Source: a virus. Taken from it: a stretch of 64,000 bases of DNA. Numbering within the stretch: the stretch's first letter is position 1; every line of letters starts with the position of its first letter. The notes under the pieces are model-generated. The model was not told where the DNA came from and ran no database searches. It saw only the letters and a program-made list of their open reading frames with translations. Positions 44,838 to 53,215 of the stretch are shown piece after piece. Position numbers and translations under genes: made by a program. The DNA lies in IMG/VR virus record IMGVR_UViG_3300032032_000001, positions 1 through 64,000 of that record; one strand, given 5' to 3'.

Positions 44838-45882
44838 CGGAAACCCTCTTCAAAACTTCTGCCCTAACTTCAGCAACCAGCTTCGGGGACTTCTTCAGTA
44901 CATCAACGACGCCCTCTAGTCCGCCTTCTATCTTGTCCTCGTAATCCAGGATGTAATAGAAGCGACCCTTGTTAAAGACTACGTTATACGCCTTGGCGCT
45001 ATTAGCAAGATCTGCGACCATATCGACCCCCTCATTAAACATGAAGGTGTACTCGCCCTCAGACCCCTCGCTTATCCCATGCTTGCCTTTGGAGATTTTC
45101 CATTTAATGTCTTTACCTACCTTCTCCTTGCCCTTCTTTATAAAGGCCCCGGGGCGTAGGTGGATATCGACAGCTTTGGCGTGCTTGAGGGCGTAGCCCC
45201 CAGGCTGGGTATACGGATTATACTTCGCTGAGTGTGCGTTCATGTTGGCCCGTACAGGGTTAATCATTACAACGCAGGTACCGTTTGGTGTACCGTCCTC
45301 GCCAGGAACACGCATGGCGCTATAGAATTTGCGACAGAAGTTACTAAGCAGTGACGCCCAAGTCGCTATTTTAGCGTCCTCACCTAGCCCTTTGACCACG
45401 TTGTCCCGAGTCTCCCCGGACCCTAACTCGTTGATAACCAGAAGCTGAAATTTCTGAGACTTTACAATCTCAAGCATAACGTCCAGCATAACCTCTGCGG
45501 GCTTATCTGAATCTTCAGAAGCTAGGTCTACGAATAGGAAATTTCCGGTGCCTGATAGATCAACACCCGCAAGCTCCATGAAAGAAGGGTCAGGTTTGTA
45601 GCCAAATGACATCCAGGCGACATTGGACTCAGCGCCATACTTCTTTTGTACCTCTGCGATAAGTCTGTTGGAAAGGTAGTCTTTACCAACGCCGTCAGGA
45701 CCAAATAACTGGATCATTGACCCAGCAGGAAGCCCACCCTTCAGAGCGATATCAAGTGACAATATCCCCGTTGGGAGTCTCGTATCGAACGGGGTAGCTA
45801 CCTCAGACATTGGCTGTATTACAGCGGCTCCGCCCATTCTTTTTTGTACACTCTTAATAAGTTGGCTTATGTCGTTAGCCAT
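44830..45882 (-). CDS. RecA/UvsX-like recombinase or RecA-fold ATPase
   Basis: This 350-aa protein has a RecA-type core. LPTGILSLDIALKGGLPAGS precedes a Walker A, GPDGVGKD (61-68). The strand LLVINELGSGE (147-157) sits where Walker B ends. The RecA-like aspartate there appears to be asparagine (N151). A later NPVRAN stretch resembles the L2/sensor region. It is about RecA length. Neighbours (two nucleases, RusA) fit strand exchange. Because of the altered Walker B, an ATP-binding recombination mediator is an alternative. The start overlaps the previous stop (TAATG). Confidence 0.75.
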   Translation of the reverse strand: MANDISQLIKSVQKRMGGAAVIQPMSEVATPFDTRLPTGILSLDIALKGGLPAGSMIQLFGPDGVGKDYLSNRLIAEVQKKYGAESNVAWMSFGYKPDPSFMELAGVDLSGTGNFLFVDLASEDSDKPAEVMLDVMLEIVKSQKFQLLVINELGSGETRDNVVKGLGEDAKIATWASLLSNFCRKFYSAMRVPGEDGTPNGTCVVMINPVRANMNAHSAKYNPYTQPGGYALKHAKAVDIHLRPGAFIKKGKEKVGKDIKWKISKGKHGISEGSEGEYTFMFNEGVDMVADLANSAKAYNVVFNKGRFYYILDYEDKIEGGLEGVVDVLKKSPKLVAEVRAEVLKRVSDG

Positions 45883-46127
45883 TATTCCTCCTCAAGCTCC
45901 TTCTTGATCTTCTTGAATTCATCAGCAAGCTCAGGGCTTACCTCCTCAAGATTCTCGTCGTAGAGCTTAGTCATGTCGTTAAATAGTTTCATTTTGAAAT
46001 CTTTGATCATGCTCGGAGCCTCGCCAGACGCGACCTTTTCCATCGCCTCATCCTCGGACTCACAGAGCTTCATTTTGATTAGGGTAGCAACCACTTGAGT
46101 TGAGTCCCCGTACTTTTCCATAGCCAT
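45882..46127 (-). CDS. small acidic helical protein, unknown
   Basis: This 81-aa protein is placed between a GIY-YIG nuclease and the RecA-like gene, with one-base overlaps on both sides. It is helical and charged (KMKLCESEDEAMEKVASGEAP) and ends in a Lys/Glu-rich coiled tail (EFKKIKKELEEE). No motif is recognised. A partner or modulator of the recombinase is suggested only by its coupling. Confidence 0.6.
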   Translation of the reverse strand: MAMEKYGDSTQVVATLIKMKLCESEDEAMEKVASGEAPSMIKDFKMKLFNDMTKLYDENLEEVSPELADEFKKIKKELEEE

Positions 46128-46621
46128 TACTTATCTCCTTCTGGGTCTAGTCTGATCAGTGAATCGCGCTCTTTACCCATGATTGTTTTAGCATGGTCCG
46201 CTCCGATCACCCCGAGGTTCACGGTGAGGTACGCACCATTAGTTAGTTCGATTATTGCGTTGTCGTCACCTGTGCACAGGAATAGGTTTCCGATAGTGTC
46301 CCCCTCCTCCAAGCAGGTATTTACCGCCCCCGCGATTTCTCGCAAGGCTTCCCTTCGGGCGTCGAAAATATTACTGAGTTCTGTTGCCACGATTCTCTCC
46401 TTCTGGTCTCTTGTTTTTGCTTTTATCAACCACTCCTCCTTGGAAGCCGTTGATCTTGTTGAAAAGCCTCTTGAGTAAATTAACCTAACAGGTCGCCTAC
46501 TCTTTGTATATCTTGCTCCACGTTCGGAGTGGTTATGCTCCCAGACGCGCCTACCCACATCGGTTGTTATGCCGGTGTAGATAGACCCGCCTGAGCACAT
46601 TACGGTGTAGACTGCCCACAC
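46127..46621 (-). CDS. GIY-YIG nuclease with extra C-terminal domain
   Basis: The first 75 residues form a GIY-YIG endonuclease domain: VYTV (4-7), SIYTGIT (13-19), arginines R24/R25, H29, and a long helix with the metal-binding glutamate around KEEWLIKA. It resembles the small YhbQ-like type. Residues 80-164 are an added alpha/beta domain (ANNT-type loop absent; GAYLTVNLGVIGADHAK visible) that I cannot assign. The start is GTG 46621, sitting at the end of a small hairpin. It may be a repair or homing-type nuclease. No intron or disrupted gene is seen next to it. Confidence 0.75.
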   Translation of the reverse strand: MWAVYTVMCSGGSIYTGITTDVGRRVWEHNHSERGARYTKSRRPVRLIYSRGFSTRSTASKEEWLIKAKTRDQKERIVATELSNIFDARREALREIAGAVNTCLEEGDTIGNLFLCTGDDNAIIELTNGAYLTVNLGVIGADHAKTIMGKERDSLIRLDPEGDK

Positions 46622-46648
46622 TTATCTATAATCCCTAAGGTAGATAAG
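46621..46648 (-). repeat. hairpin spanning the ribosome site of the GIY-YIG gene
   Basis: On the minus strand CTTATCTA (46648-46641) pairs with TAGATAAG (46628-46621), an eight-pair perfect stem with a 12-base loop. The loop holds AGGGA, the only plausible ribosome site, and the stem ends at the G of the GTG start. It could modulate translation. Confidence 0.5.
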
Positions 46649-46693
46649 TATGGACATTCCGGCCACCATTCCAAAAATGAATGACATCATCAA

Positions 46694-47029
46694 TTACTCC
46701 GGTAGAAGTGATAGCTGTTTAGGTTCTGGTGGGATAAGCTCCCATACCGTAGCCCCTCTACCACTTCTTGTAGGCCTTCTGCTACCACTATCCCTAATAT
46801 GGCCAGACAGGACCAGCTCTCTTCGACGAGCACTGGCTGTCTGATGTCTTAGGTCTAGGGCAACTTCAACCTCATCGTCAGTAGCTCCCTGAAGCCCCGC
46901 CTCCTTGATGAAGGTGAGGACCTTAAAGCGCAGTGTGGACGAAGATGGCTTAATTGACTCTGCCGCAGCTTCACTTGTATCTGAACCACTAACGAATGGT
47001 GGATTCCCTCCATAGCTTTCATGGCTCAT
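46694..47029 (-). CDS. winged-helix protein, small phage type
   Basis: This 111-aa protein has a disordered N-terminus (1-30). A winged-helix domain follows (FKVLTFIKEAGLQGATDDEV, then LRHQTASARRRELVLSGHI) with a basic wing (DSGSRRPTRSGRGATVWEL). This is a widespread small phage protein shape. It probably binds DNA, but no target or regulatory role is known to me. The start overlaps the upstream stop by four bases. Confidence 0.7.
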   Translation of the reverse strand: MSHESYGGNPPFVSGSDTSEAAAESIKPSSSTLRFKVLTFIKEAGLQGATDDEVEVALDLRHQTASARRRELVLSGHIRDSGSRRPTRSGRGATVWELIPPEPKQLSLLPE

Positions 47030-47220
47030 AAGCCCTCCTCATCCAGTCTGGCCCCTGTAGTGATTTCGTAATGGAGGATCTCCCCAGTAGACAGGCACTC
47101 TACAGAAGCAACTGTTTCTTCAGTCTTGATTCGCTCAACGGTCTCCCGAAGGGCGTGCCAAGGGGATTCAGCAGTAAGCTCATCTTCAATTATTACTCTG
47201 TAATGTCGCTCATCACTCAT
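47026..47220 (-). CDS. small alpha/beta hypothetical protein
   Basis: This 64-aa protein, coupled to both neighbours by short overlaps, reads as strand-helix-strand-strand (RHYRVIIEDEL, WHALRETVERIK, ASVECLSTGEI, LHYEITTG). The frame is conserved in the operon by start/stop overlap. No known motif is visible. Confidence 0.55.
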   Translation of the reverse strand: MSDERHYRVIIEDELTAESPWHALRETVERIKTEETVASVECLSTGEILHYEITTGARLDEEGL

Positions 47221-47458
47221 CTACCCACTCCGTAGCTTCTTTGAGGGTCATAGGCTGTATAAACAGCGGAGTGCTATCACCAACCCAAGCGCCAAGCGTA
47301 TTGTATTCAAAGAAATCCTCGGCCTCTTCTCTTGTGCCGCCGTCACGCATAAGTATCTCTATGCATTTTTCACGGTCGTATGCAGCGACAGGTACAGAAA
47401 AACCATACCTATGCGCCACACCCACGAAGGCCTCCTCTAATCCGTTAGCCAGCATCAT
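47213..47458 (-). CDS. conserved-looking small phage protein
   Basis: The start is ATG 47458 (81 aa), because AAGGAGG lies six bases upstream. A longer frame to 47485 would overlap the previous gene by 41 bases. The sequence ANGLEEAFVGVAHRYGF, then KCIEILMRDGGTREEAEDFF and NTLGAWVGDSTPLFI, follows a pattern I know from small hypothetical proteins of many phages. Function is unknown. Confidence 0.65.
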   Translation of the reverse strand: MMLANGLEEAFVGVAHRYGFSVPVAAYDREKCIEILMRDGGTREEAEDFFEYNTLGAWVGDSTPLFIQPMTLKEATEWVDE

Positions 47459-47672
47459 GAGCAGCCTCCTTCGTAACACTCCCACACAGAAAGCATCTGA
47501 TTTCGACGCTTAGTGCTGAGTCGTTAACGTACGAAACGCCTTCACAGAATGCTTGCGCCTCGGCCTTTGATACGGGCCCGAAAATTGAGCCACCACTATT
47601 TACTTCCTCGTAGTCGGAATCGTCTAGATCCCCTACAACAACAACATGGTATAGGTGCGGTATATCCGTCAT
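47445..47672 (-). CDS. small hypothetical protein downstream of the polymerase
   Basis: This 75-aa protein starts just at the polymerase stop and overlaps the next gene by 14 bases. It reads as alternating strand and helix (HLYHVVVVGDL, SKAEAQAFCEGVSY, SVEIRCFLCG). Three cysteines (C43, C60, C63 region) include a CFLC pair, but a full metal site is not visible. No family is recognised. Confidence 0.55.
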   Translation of the reverse strand: MTDIPHLYHVVVVGDLDDSDYEEVNSGGSIFGPVSKAEAQAFCEGVSYVNDSALSVEIRCFLCGSVTKEAAHDAG

Positions 47673-49558
47673 TTACACTCCAGCCAGTTCGAGCCGTATT
47701 TGCTCGTGGTTTCGAGCGGTACATCTAAATCAAAGTAAAAAGGGTGCCCCATAAGATATGCGATACGCTCGTTTAGCTCTTTGTCTTCAGACCACTCATT
47801 TGGTATTTCAAATACAATTTCATCATGAACCTGGATGATCATTCGACACCCAGACTTTGTAACTAGCGGGTCTTCCCACAGCTTTACCATCGCCATTTTA
47901 GTGATGTCTGCCGCAGAACCCTGAATAGGTGAGTTCTTCACCTTGCGCTCCGCTTGTGCAACATCACCACCCACCCGGGACCTTAGTCCTGGGACAAGTC
48001 GGCGACGCCCTAAGATCGTGGAGCAAAACCCAACATCTCTTGCGTCACCGATGGCTCTCTTGAAATACTTAGTCACCTTCGGAAAGGCGGAGAAGTACTG
48101 CTTGATAAGCAACCGAGCCTCATCAATATGGCAACCTAAGGTTCCCGCCAAAGCACCGGCACCCTGTCCATACATGAGTCCGAAGTTGATAGCCTTTGCG
48201 CCTTTTCTGTGGCCAAGAAGCTTTTTCTCATATTCGGAGATCTCTTCATCGTTATCGTCTTTCCTGCGAGCCTTGATGATGTCCTCATATGGAACCTTAA
48301 ACATCTTGGCCGCTGTAGACGAGTGAACGTCGAGACCGCTGCGTATGGACTCTGATAGGGTATTGTCTCCGGACAGGTGCGCCAAGATCCTCATCTCTAG
48401 TTGGGCATAATCTGCTGCGAGCAGGGTGTACCCAGAGCTGGGGAGATAGGCTGACCTAATGTACGGTGGCTGGTTTTGTAGGTTAGGATCGCTCGAACTA
48501 AGTCGCCCCGTTCTTGCGCCCGTCTGATTGAACGATGCGTGGATTTTCCCATCGACATGGATCTTTTCAAGGAGGTTAGAGATGTAAGTCCCAAGCTTCT
48601 TATCCAGATCCCTGTACTCCAGGAGCTTCTCTGCGTAGTCACAACCGTCCTTAGCCCACTTACCCAAGACATCTTTATTGAGTTGGGGTTTTCCTTTTTC
48701 CGTGTGAGACAGGGGCCTGCGCCCAAGATCCCCGAAAAAGAACTCACCCATTTGATCATTACTCTTTAGGTTTACATATAAGCGACCAGTAGCCCTCCCA
48801 AACCATTTCTGGATTGACAGGAGTTTGTCCTCGATAATCGGAGCCTGTTCGAGGAGGTCGTCTCTGTTGATGACTACCCCGTGGCGCTCCATCTCCCAGA
48901 GGACTCTGGTGAAAGGAAGCTCCGTTTTCACGTAGTAATCCCACAAGGTGGGGTATTCGTCGTCTGGTATTTCGAGAGTCAGCAACTCTTCCCTGACCTC
49001 AAAGAAAAGCTTATATGTGGCGTATGCATCAAGAGCAGCGTAGTTGCAGACTATGTCCTCGTTCTCAGCGTCAAGGAGAACTTCATGAAGCTTCCTCTTC
49101 CTCAATTGTTTACCGAACACAGCCTTAAACGGAACCATGTCGATGCCGAGGTAGTGTTTAGATAGAAACTTTAAGTCATGAGCGAGGGTGTCATCCACCA
49201 GAGCGTGCATAACCATTGTGTCGTAGACACGGTAATGATTATGTTGTGCGTGGCGGTAGACATCGATCCCTATATTAAGAAGCATCCAACAGTCAAAGTT
49301 GGCGTTATGCATAATAAGTTTTATTTCGGGATCTTCTAATAGGTCTTTGAAGTAAGGAATTACTTCAGGCCAGATGGCCCAACGTTCTTCGCCATCACTG
49401 ATAGCCAGGATGATGGCGCGGTCTTTTTGCCGAGACAGGCCGGTTGTTTCAGTATCAACCGCTAATATTGGTTTAGCGCGTAAGCGCTCCACAACTTCCA
49501 GAGCCTCGTCCGGGTCAGCGACACGCACGGGTTCCGGGAGAACAGAAAACATTCCCAT
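47669..49558 (-). CDS. polA: family A DNA polymerase with 3'-5' exonuclease
   Basis: This 629-aa replicative polymerase has a proofreading domain with D35/E37 (DTETTGL), D89 (NANFD) and Y173...D177 (YAALD). The polymerase domain has motif A with D382 (DYAQLEMRI), motif B with R450, K454, F458 and Y462 (HRKGAKAINFGLMYG), and motif C H577-D578-E579 (QVHDEI). F458 aligns with E. coli Pol I F762. There is no 5' nuclease domain, as expected for phage enzymes. ATG 49558 has AAGGAGG. It is the core enzyme of the replication module. A hairpin lies between it and the SSB-like gene. Confidence 0.95.
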   Translation of the reverse strand: MGMFSVLPEPVRVADPDEALEVVERLRAKPILAVDTETTGLSRQKDRAIILAISDGEERWAIWPEVIPYFKDLLEDPEIKLIMHNANFDCWMLLNIGIDVYRHAQHNHYRVYDTMVMHALVDDTLAHDLKFLSKHYLGIDMVPFKAVFGKQLRKRKLHEVLLDAENEDIVCNYAALDAYATYKLFFEVREELLTLEIPDDEYPTLWDYYVKTELPFTRVLWEMERHGVVINRDDLLEQAPIIEDKLLSIQKWFGRATGRLYVNLKSNDQMGEFFFGDLGRRPLSHTEKGKPQLNKDVLGKWAKDGCDYAEKLLEYRDLDKKLGTYISNLLEKIHVDGKIHASFNQTGARTGRLSSSDPNLQNQPPYIRSAYLPSSGYTLLAADYAQLEMRILAHLSGDNTLSESIRSGLDVHSSTAAKMFKVPYEDIIKARRKDDNDEEISEYEKKLLGHRKGAKAINFGLMYGQGAGALAGTLGCHIDEARLLIKQYFSAFPKVTKYFKRAIGDARDVGFCSTILGRRRLVPGLRSRVGGDVAQAERKVKNSPIQGSAADITKMAMVKLWEDPLVTKSGCRMIIQVHDEIVFEIPNEWSEDKELNERIAYLMGHPFYFDLDVPLETTSKYGSNWLECK

Positions 49559-49572
49559 CGTTACCTCCTTGG

Positions 49573-49626
49573 GGAAAAAACAGAACGCAGGAGGGAGGAG
49601 TGCGGTTAAGAAAACCTCCCCCCTGC
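49573..49626 (-). terminator. hairpin between SSB-like and polymerase genes, possible attenuator
   Basis: On the minus strand GCAGGGGGGAGG (49626-49615) pairs with CCTCCCTCCTGC (49598-49587), a 12-pair stem with one G-T wobble and a 16-base loop. It is followed by GTTCTGTTTTTT. Lying inside the operon, it could partly stop transcription after the SSB gene and so raise SSB over polymerase. Confidence 0.6.
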
Positions 49627-49645
49627 TTCTGCTAGTCTTTAGGGA

Positions 49646-50797
49646 TTAGAACGGGATGGAATCGTCGTCTTCCTCGTCGTGCCCCGCCTCATAGTGCTTG
49701 TCCAGAATGGTTTGAGCAGATCCGTCAAACGGATTGTCTCGCCCCATGGACTTTGCTTGATCATCTAGCTCCTGCATACCCAGGAAGTAATTGAAGTCGA
49801 ATGGGTCAAGATCGCCATCTCTAGCGTCCTCGATAGGTTCAGACTTCATTGCGCTAACGATGTGAAAGGACGTACGTCCCCCGCTGACTTGGTCAGCAGC
49901 AATCACAACATCGCACTCTTCCCACCCAAGCTGGGTTGGGCTATCACAACCTTGTGTGTAGGTTTTTCGACTACCAAAACCTTTCGGCTTAACACACTCA
50001 ATGATGTGGTCAGCCATGCCATGGTACTCGCACTCCTCACACGTAACAGGCGCAGTTCGCAGAGCGTCCTCATCCTCCTCGGAGATTCCTTCCTCGGAAG
50101 TATGTGACGCAAGCTCAGTCCCACAATCACCACACTTATATCCAATCGTGCTGATCTCCCCATCGGAGCAACTGGCACATTTGTTGGACACTTCGCTAAG
50201 CTTTTCGAGAAGCAGGCGCTTCTGTGAGGGCCACAGCTCCCACCAAAGCTTCCTTCCGTAGACGATGTCGTAGTCAGCGTGGGCCGAACTTGGGTGAGAA
50301 ATACGCCCATTTCGGTCCGGTGCCGGTACGCGTTCAAACGTAAAGTATTCGTAACCGTTACTACTCGTGTGTGGGATCTTGTAAAAATCCTCCATCACGA
50401 ACACGGATACAGCACACTTCTCATCTGCCCAGAAGCTCTCGTTTTCATCTTCGGCGCAATAGTAATAGAGGACGCAAGGAACCTCACGTTCACCATTCCA
50501 GCTGTTGCTGATGATTTGGCGCTTTTGCCCCGTAGGCGTTGTCACCCATTTGGCGTAGTACTTGTAGAAAGCACCCTTACTACTTGTTGGGATGATACGG
50601 ATGCGGGTCTCCATCTCATCGGGTTTGAATTTATTGTCCCGCATACGAAGCTTCCATGCCGGTACGCGCTTCTTCTCAAAGTTAGCGCCCCCAGCACCGT
50701 TGCCCTTGAAGGATTTTCCACCCTTCTTGGACAGCATCTTGCTTCGGACTTTGGACTCTTTCTGTTGTGCATGAAATTCATCAAAACTAATTGGCAT
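49646..50797 (-). CDS. phage single-stranded-DNA-binding-like protein with zinc ribbons and SSB tip
   Basis: This 383-aa protein sits between primase and polymerase. The C-terminus ends in EEDDDSIPF, nearly the DDDIPF tip by which bacterial SSB recruits partners. The body is unlike bacterial SSB. Residues 60-200 form an alpha/beta region (RIRIIPTSSKGAFYKYYAKW). Two Cys clusters follow: C207-x2-C210/C222-x2-C225, and C253-x2-C256 with C268. The overall plan (basic N-terminal arm, core, zinc site, acidic tail) resembles T4-type gp32. Function is inferred from tip and position. ATG 50797 has a poor T-rich leader but an AAGGAG site. Confidence 0.75.
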   Translation of the reverse strand: MPISFDEFHAQQKESKVRSKMLSKKGGKSFKGNGAGGANFEKKRVPAWKLRMRDNKFKPDEMETRIRIIPTSSKGAFYKYYAKWVTTPTGQKRQIISNSWNGEREVPCVLYYYCAEDENESFWADEKCAVSVFVMEDFYKIPHTSSNGYEYFTFERVPAPDRNGRISHPSSAHADYDIVYGRKLWWELWPSQKRLLLEKLSEVSNKCASCSDGEISTIGYKCGDCGTELASHTSEEGISEEDEDALRTAPVTCEECEYHGMADHIIECVKPKGFGSRKTYTQGCDSPTQLGWEECDVVIAADQVSGGRTSFHIVSAMKSEPIEDARDGDLDPFDFNYFLGMQELDDQAKSMGRDNPFDGSAQTILDKHYEAGHDEEDDDSIPF

Positions 50798-50816
50798 TTT
50801 TTTCTCCTTTTTTTGG

Positions 50817-51782
50817 TCACGGCCTTAGCGCCGCCTCAACTGCCAGTCTTACTTCTGTCTTTGTTAAATCGTCTGGGGATATGGGTTCATCAGACCTGTA
50901 GTCAGCGACCCTCACCTCAATACCGTATAATTGATTAATAATCTTCTCAGTTGCCTCCCTTCCAGCTGAGTCGTTGTCAAGAAATAGTACAACCCTGTTT
51001 GTCACCCTTTGGAGCAGGAGAACTTGTTCCCTACTCATATGGGATCCTAGCAAGGCAACGGTGTCCGGATAACCGGACTGAACGCACCACAGGCACGCCT
51101 TAAAACCCTCGCATACCACAACTGGCATGTCAATACATGTATACATTCTTCTTGGATAGAACTTGTCTAGTCCGTAAAGAATTTTCTTCTTATCCAACTC
51201 ATAGCTTCGGTTTACTTCATAGAATTCGGAGCGGTATATTTTATACCGTGGGTGGTCTCCCCTAACCGTTCTCCCTGAGATACCAACAAGGTTTCCATTG
51301 TGGTCTCGCAGGGCGAAAGTTATCCGCTTTCGACCTCTATCAAACCCAACGTCGTAGTCCCGTAGGAGGTCAACGTTATACCCGTCCTCCACAAGACTTT
51401 TGGGGAGGTACTCGAACATACCCAACACAGCCTCCGGCAAGGAGGGCTGGTCGAGCTTAACCGTATGTAGGGTTGGTTTTTTCTTTTGCGGGCTCGCCGC
51501 AAGCTCCTGCTTTATCGTGTCTATGAGCTTGTGCCCAACTTTGAGCCTCCGAAGAAGCCCCGTTAGGGTGTAGCCCTCATTACACGTATGACAGAAAGAC
51601 ATACCGGTATGTCTAGAGTGTGTAGACTTACCGACGTAAACATAGAAGGATGGCCGACTCTCTTGCCCAGACTTGTGGAAAGGGCAGTAAGCCGGGATAT
51701 TCTCCCCCGGAGTTTCGGCTTCTATAAACCGAATATGTCCAGATAATACAGCAATGGTTTCTTCCTTGGATAGTCCGATCAT
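50817..51782 (-). CDS. DnaG-type primase (zinc finger plus TOPRIM)
   Basis: This 321-aa protein has an N-terminal CHC2-like zinc finger (C33-x2-H36 and C64-x2-C67: YCPFH, FCHTC) and a TOPRIM core with E225 (VCEGFKA) and D269/D271 (FLDNDSAG). An RNA-polymerase-like segment lies between them (GFDRGRKRITFALRD, then GISGRTVRG). It lacks the C-terminal helicase-binding domain of bacterial DnaG. The four-base overlap with the DnaB-like gene suggests they work as a pair, making RNA primers at the fork. Confidence 0.9.
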   Translation of the reverse strand: MIGLSKEETIAVLSGHIRFIEAETPGENIPAYCPFHKSGQESRPSFYVYVGKSTHSRHTGMSFCHTCNEGYTLTGLLRRLKVGHKLIDTIKQELAASPQKKKPTLHTVKLDQPSLPEAVLGMFEYLPKSLVEDGYNVDLLRDYDVGFDRGRKRITFALRDHNGNLVGISGRTVRGDHPRYKIYRSEFYEVNRSYELDKKKILYGLDKFYPRRMYTCIDMPVVVCEGFKACLWCVQSGYPDTVALLGSHMSREQVLLLQRVTNRVVLFLDNDSAGREATEKIINQLYGIEVRVADYRSDEPISPDDLTKTEVRLAVEAALRP

Positions 51783-53206
51783 CCAGTTGCCGCATCCTCA
51801 TCGATTTCATCGGGAGTTCGCGTAGATGATCTAGACTGGTCCATGAGCGGACTAGCGACAACGGCGGTTACCTCGGGTAAAGAACTGCTCTCGCTGAACC
51901 CGTCCCCTTCATCCGCATCCTCCGACACGTCGCCGATTGAGTACAGATTATCGTGGGCATACCCGAAGTTCTCGGCAGCCAACGCATGTATTGTGAATCC
52001 TTCATCAGTAGTCTCTCTCGCAGCCGCGAGATGGAGACTTATCTCCTGCTTACGCTTGTGGTAAACAAGTCGAATACCAACGTCACAGTCCATTACCGCG
52101 CCAGTGTTCATGGCTAACGATGCTGTTCCGCGAGACTTTGAGTATTTGTATGCAGACCGCTCGTTCTCTTGAAGGATCGCAAGAACGGGTATTCCGGTTG
52201 ACTTCGCAATCTGCTTGATCTGTCTGTTGATGGCAGAGAGAACCTTCCAGTCCAAAGCATTGGCGCTGGTATTAACTCCTGGGAGTTCAAGCATGTACGA
52301 AGAGTCAAGTAGGACGAAATGCGGCCTGTAGATATCAATCTTTCGACGGATCTCTGACGGACCACCCGGTGACCCATCGGCACGATCACAGTCTGTGAAG
52401 ATAAGTTCTCCTGGAAAATCAGGGGAACAGGTTTCCTCAACGGATTGTAACAAGTGGGTCTGCTCGGCTACCGAGAGCGTTGCTTCCTTTAGCCGTGTAT
52501 AGTTTATGCCCGCGTTGATGGCGGTAATACGCCTTCGCATTTGAGTCCACGTCATCTCCTTGCTGTAAACAAGGACACGACGACCAGACTTGAACAACTT
52601 TGCGGCCACAAGGAGCCCGAACCAAGTCTTCATAGACTTGGGCAGAGCCCAGACCATAATAAAGTCCCCCGGCTGGATACCTTGTGTTGCGGCATTTAGC
52701 CTGGACCATGGCCAAGGCATACCGGTGAGACCGTTTGTCTCACCCGTTCTCCGTAGCTCGTCAATGGTCTCCTCTAGGGCCACTTGTGAGAAGGTAACGT
52801 CGTTTGAACGCGTGGTTCTCTCTTGTAGCCCTCCCAACAAATCATGCAGGTTCGTTAGCGCAGAAAACGGGTCTGTCCCGATCTCCTCCTGCCATGTCGA
52901 AACCGCTTTCTCGCACTCCCTCTTTAAGTAACTCCCTTTGATTTTTTCACACAAGTCGTGGACGTTTTCCACGGCGCGGGGCAAATCTAGACTTGGGAAC
53001 TGCTCTGCGAGAGATTGCTCACTTGGGATATACCCGAAGTTATTCGGCCTTCTATAGTGAGCATCAATGGTGGAGAAAAGAGACTTAGCCTCCATTGACC
53101 CCAATGTCTTAAAATGGACGCCCTCCTTTAGAACAGACTCCCACACACGTGGTGGATCATCTGCGCGAATAACGCTTGAAATTAGTTGCAACTCCCAATT
53201 AGCCAT
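51779..53206 (-). CDS. DnaB-like replicative helicase
   Basis: This 475-aa protein has an N-terminal helical domain (about 1-130) and a RecA-fold motor. The Walker A is atypical, ALPKSMKTW (187-195), in place of the usual G-x4-GK-S/T. The strand VLLDSSYML with D301 serves as Walker B. The motif VYSKEMTW (213-220) and a later ATPase-core segment fit the family. Gene order with primase, SSB and polymerase supports it. It would unwind DNA at the fork, and the altered Walker A may still work, as in related phage helicases. The C-terminus is acidic and disordered. Confidence 0.85.
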   Translation of the reverse strand: MANWELQLISSVIRADDPPRVWESVLKEGVHFKTLGSMEAKSLFSTIDAHYRRPNNFGYIPSEQSLAEQFPSLDLPRAVENVHDLCEKIKGSYLKRECEKAVSTWQEEIGTDPFSALTNLHDLLGGLQERTTRSNDVTFSQVALEETIDELRRTGETNGLTGMPWPWSRLNAATQGIQPGDFIMVWALPKSMKTWFGLLVAAKLFKSGRRVLVYSKEMTWTQMRRRITAINAGINYTRLKEATLSVAEQTHLLQSVEETCSPDFPGELIFTDCDRADGSPGGPSEIRRKIDIYRPHFVLLDSSYMLELPGVNTSANALDWKVLSAINRQIKQIAKSTGIPVLAILQENERSAYKYSKSRGTASLAMNTGAVMDCDVGIRLVYHKRKQEISLHLAAARETTDEGFTIHALAAENFGYAHDNLYSIGDVSEDADEGDGFSESSSLPEVTAVVASPLMDQSRSSTRTPDEIDEDAATG

Positions 53207-53215
53207 GTTCCCTCC

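Noticed and set aside
50279-50938. 219-codon open frame on the plus strand
   Set aside because: It is antisense to the SSB-like and primase genes, which have clear motifs. The hydrophobic product looks like a codon-bias shadow.
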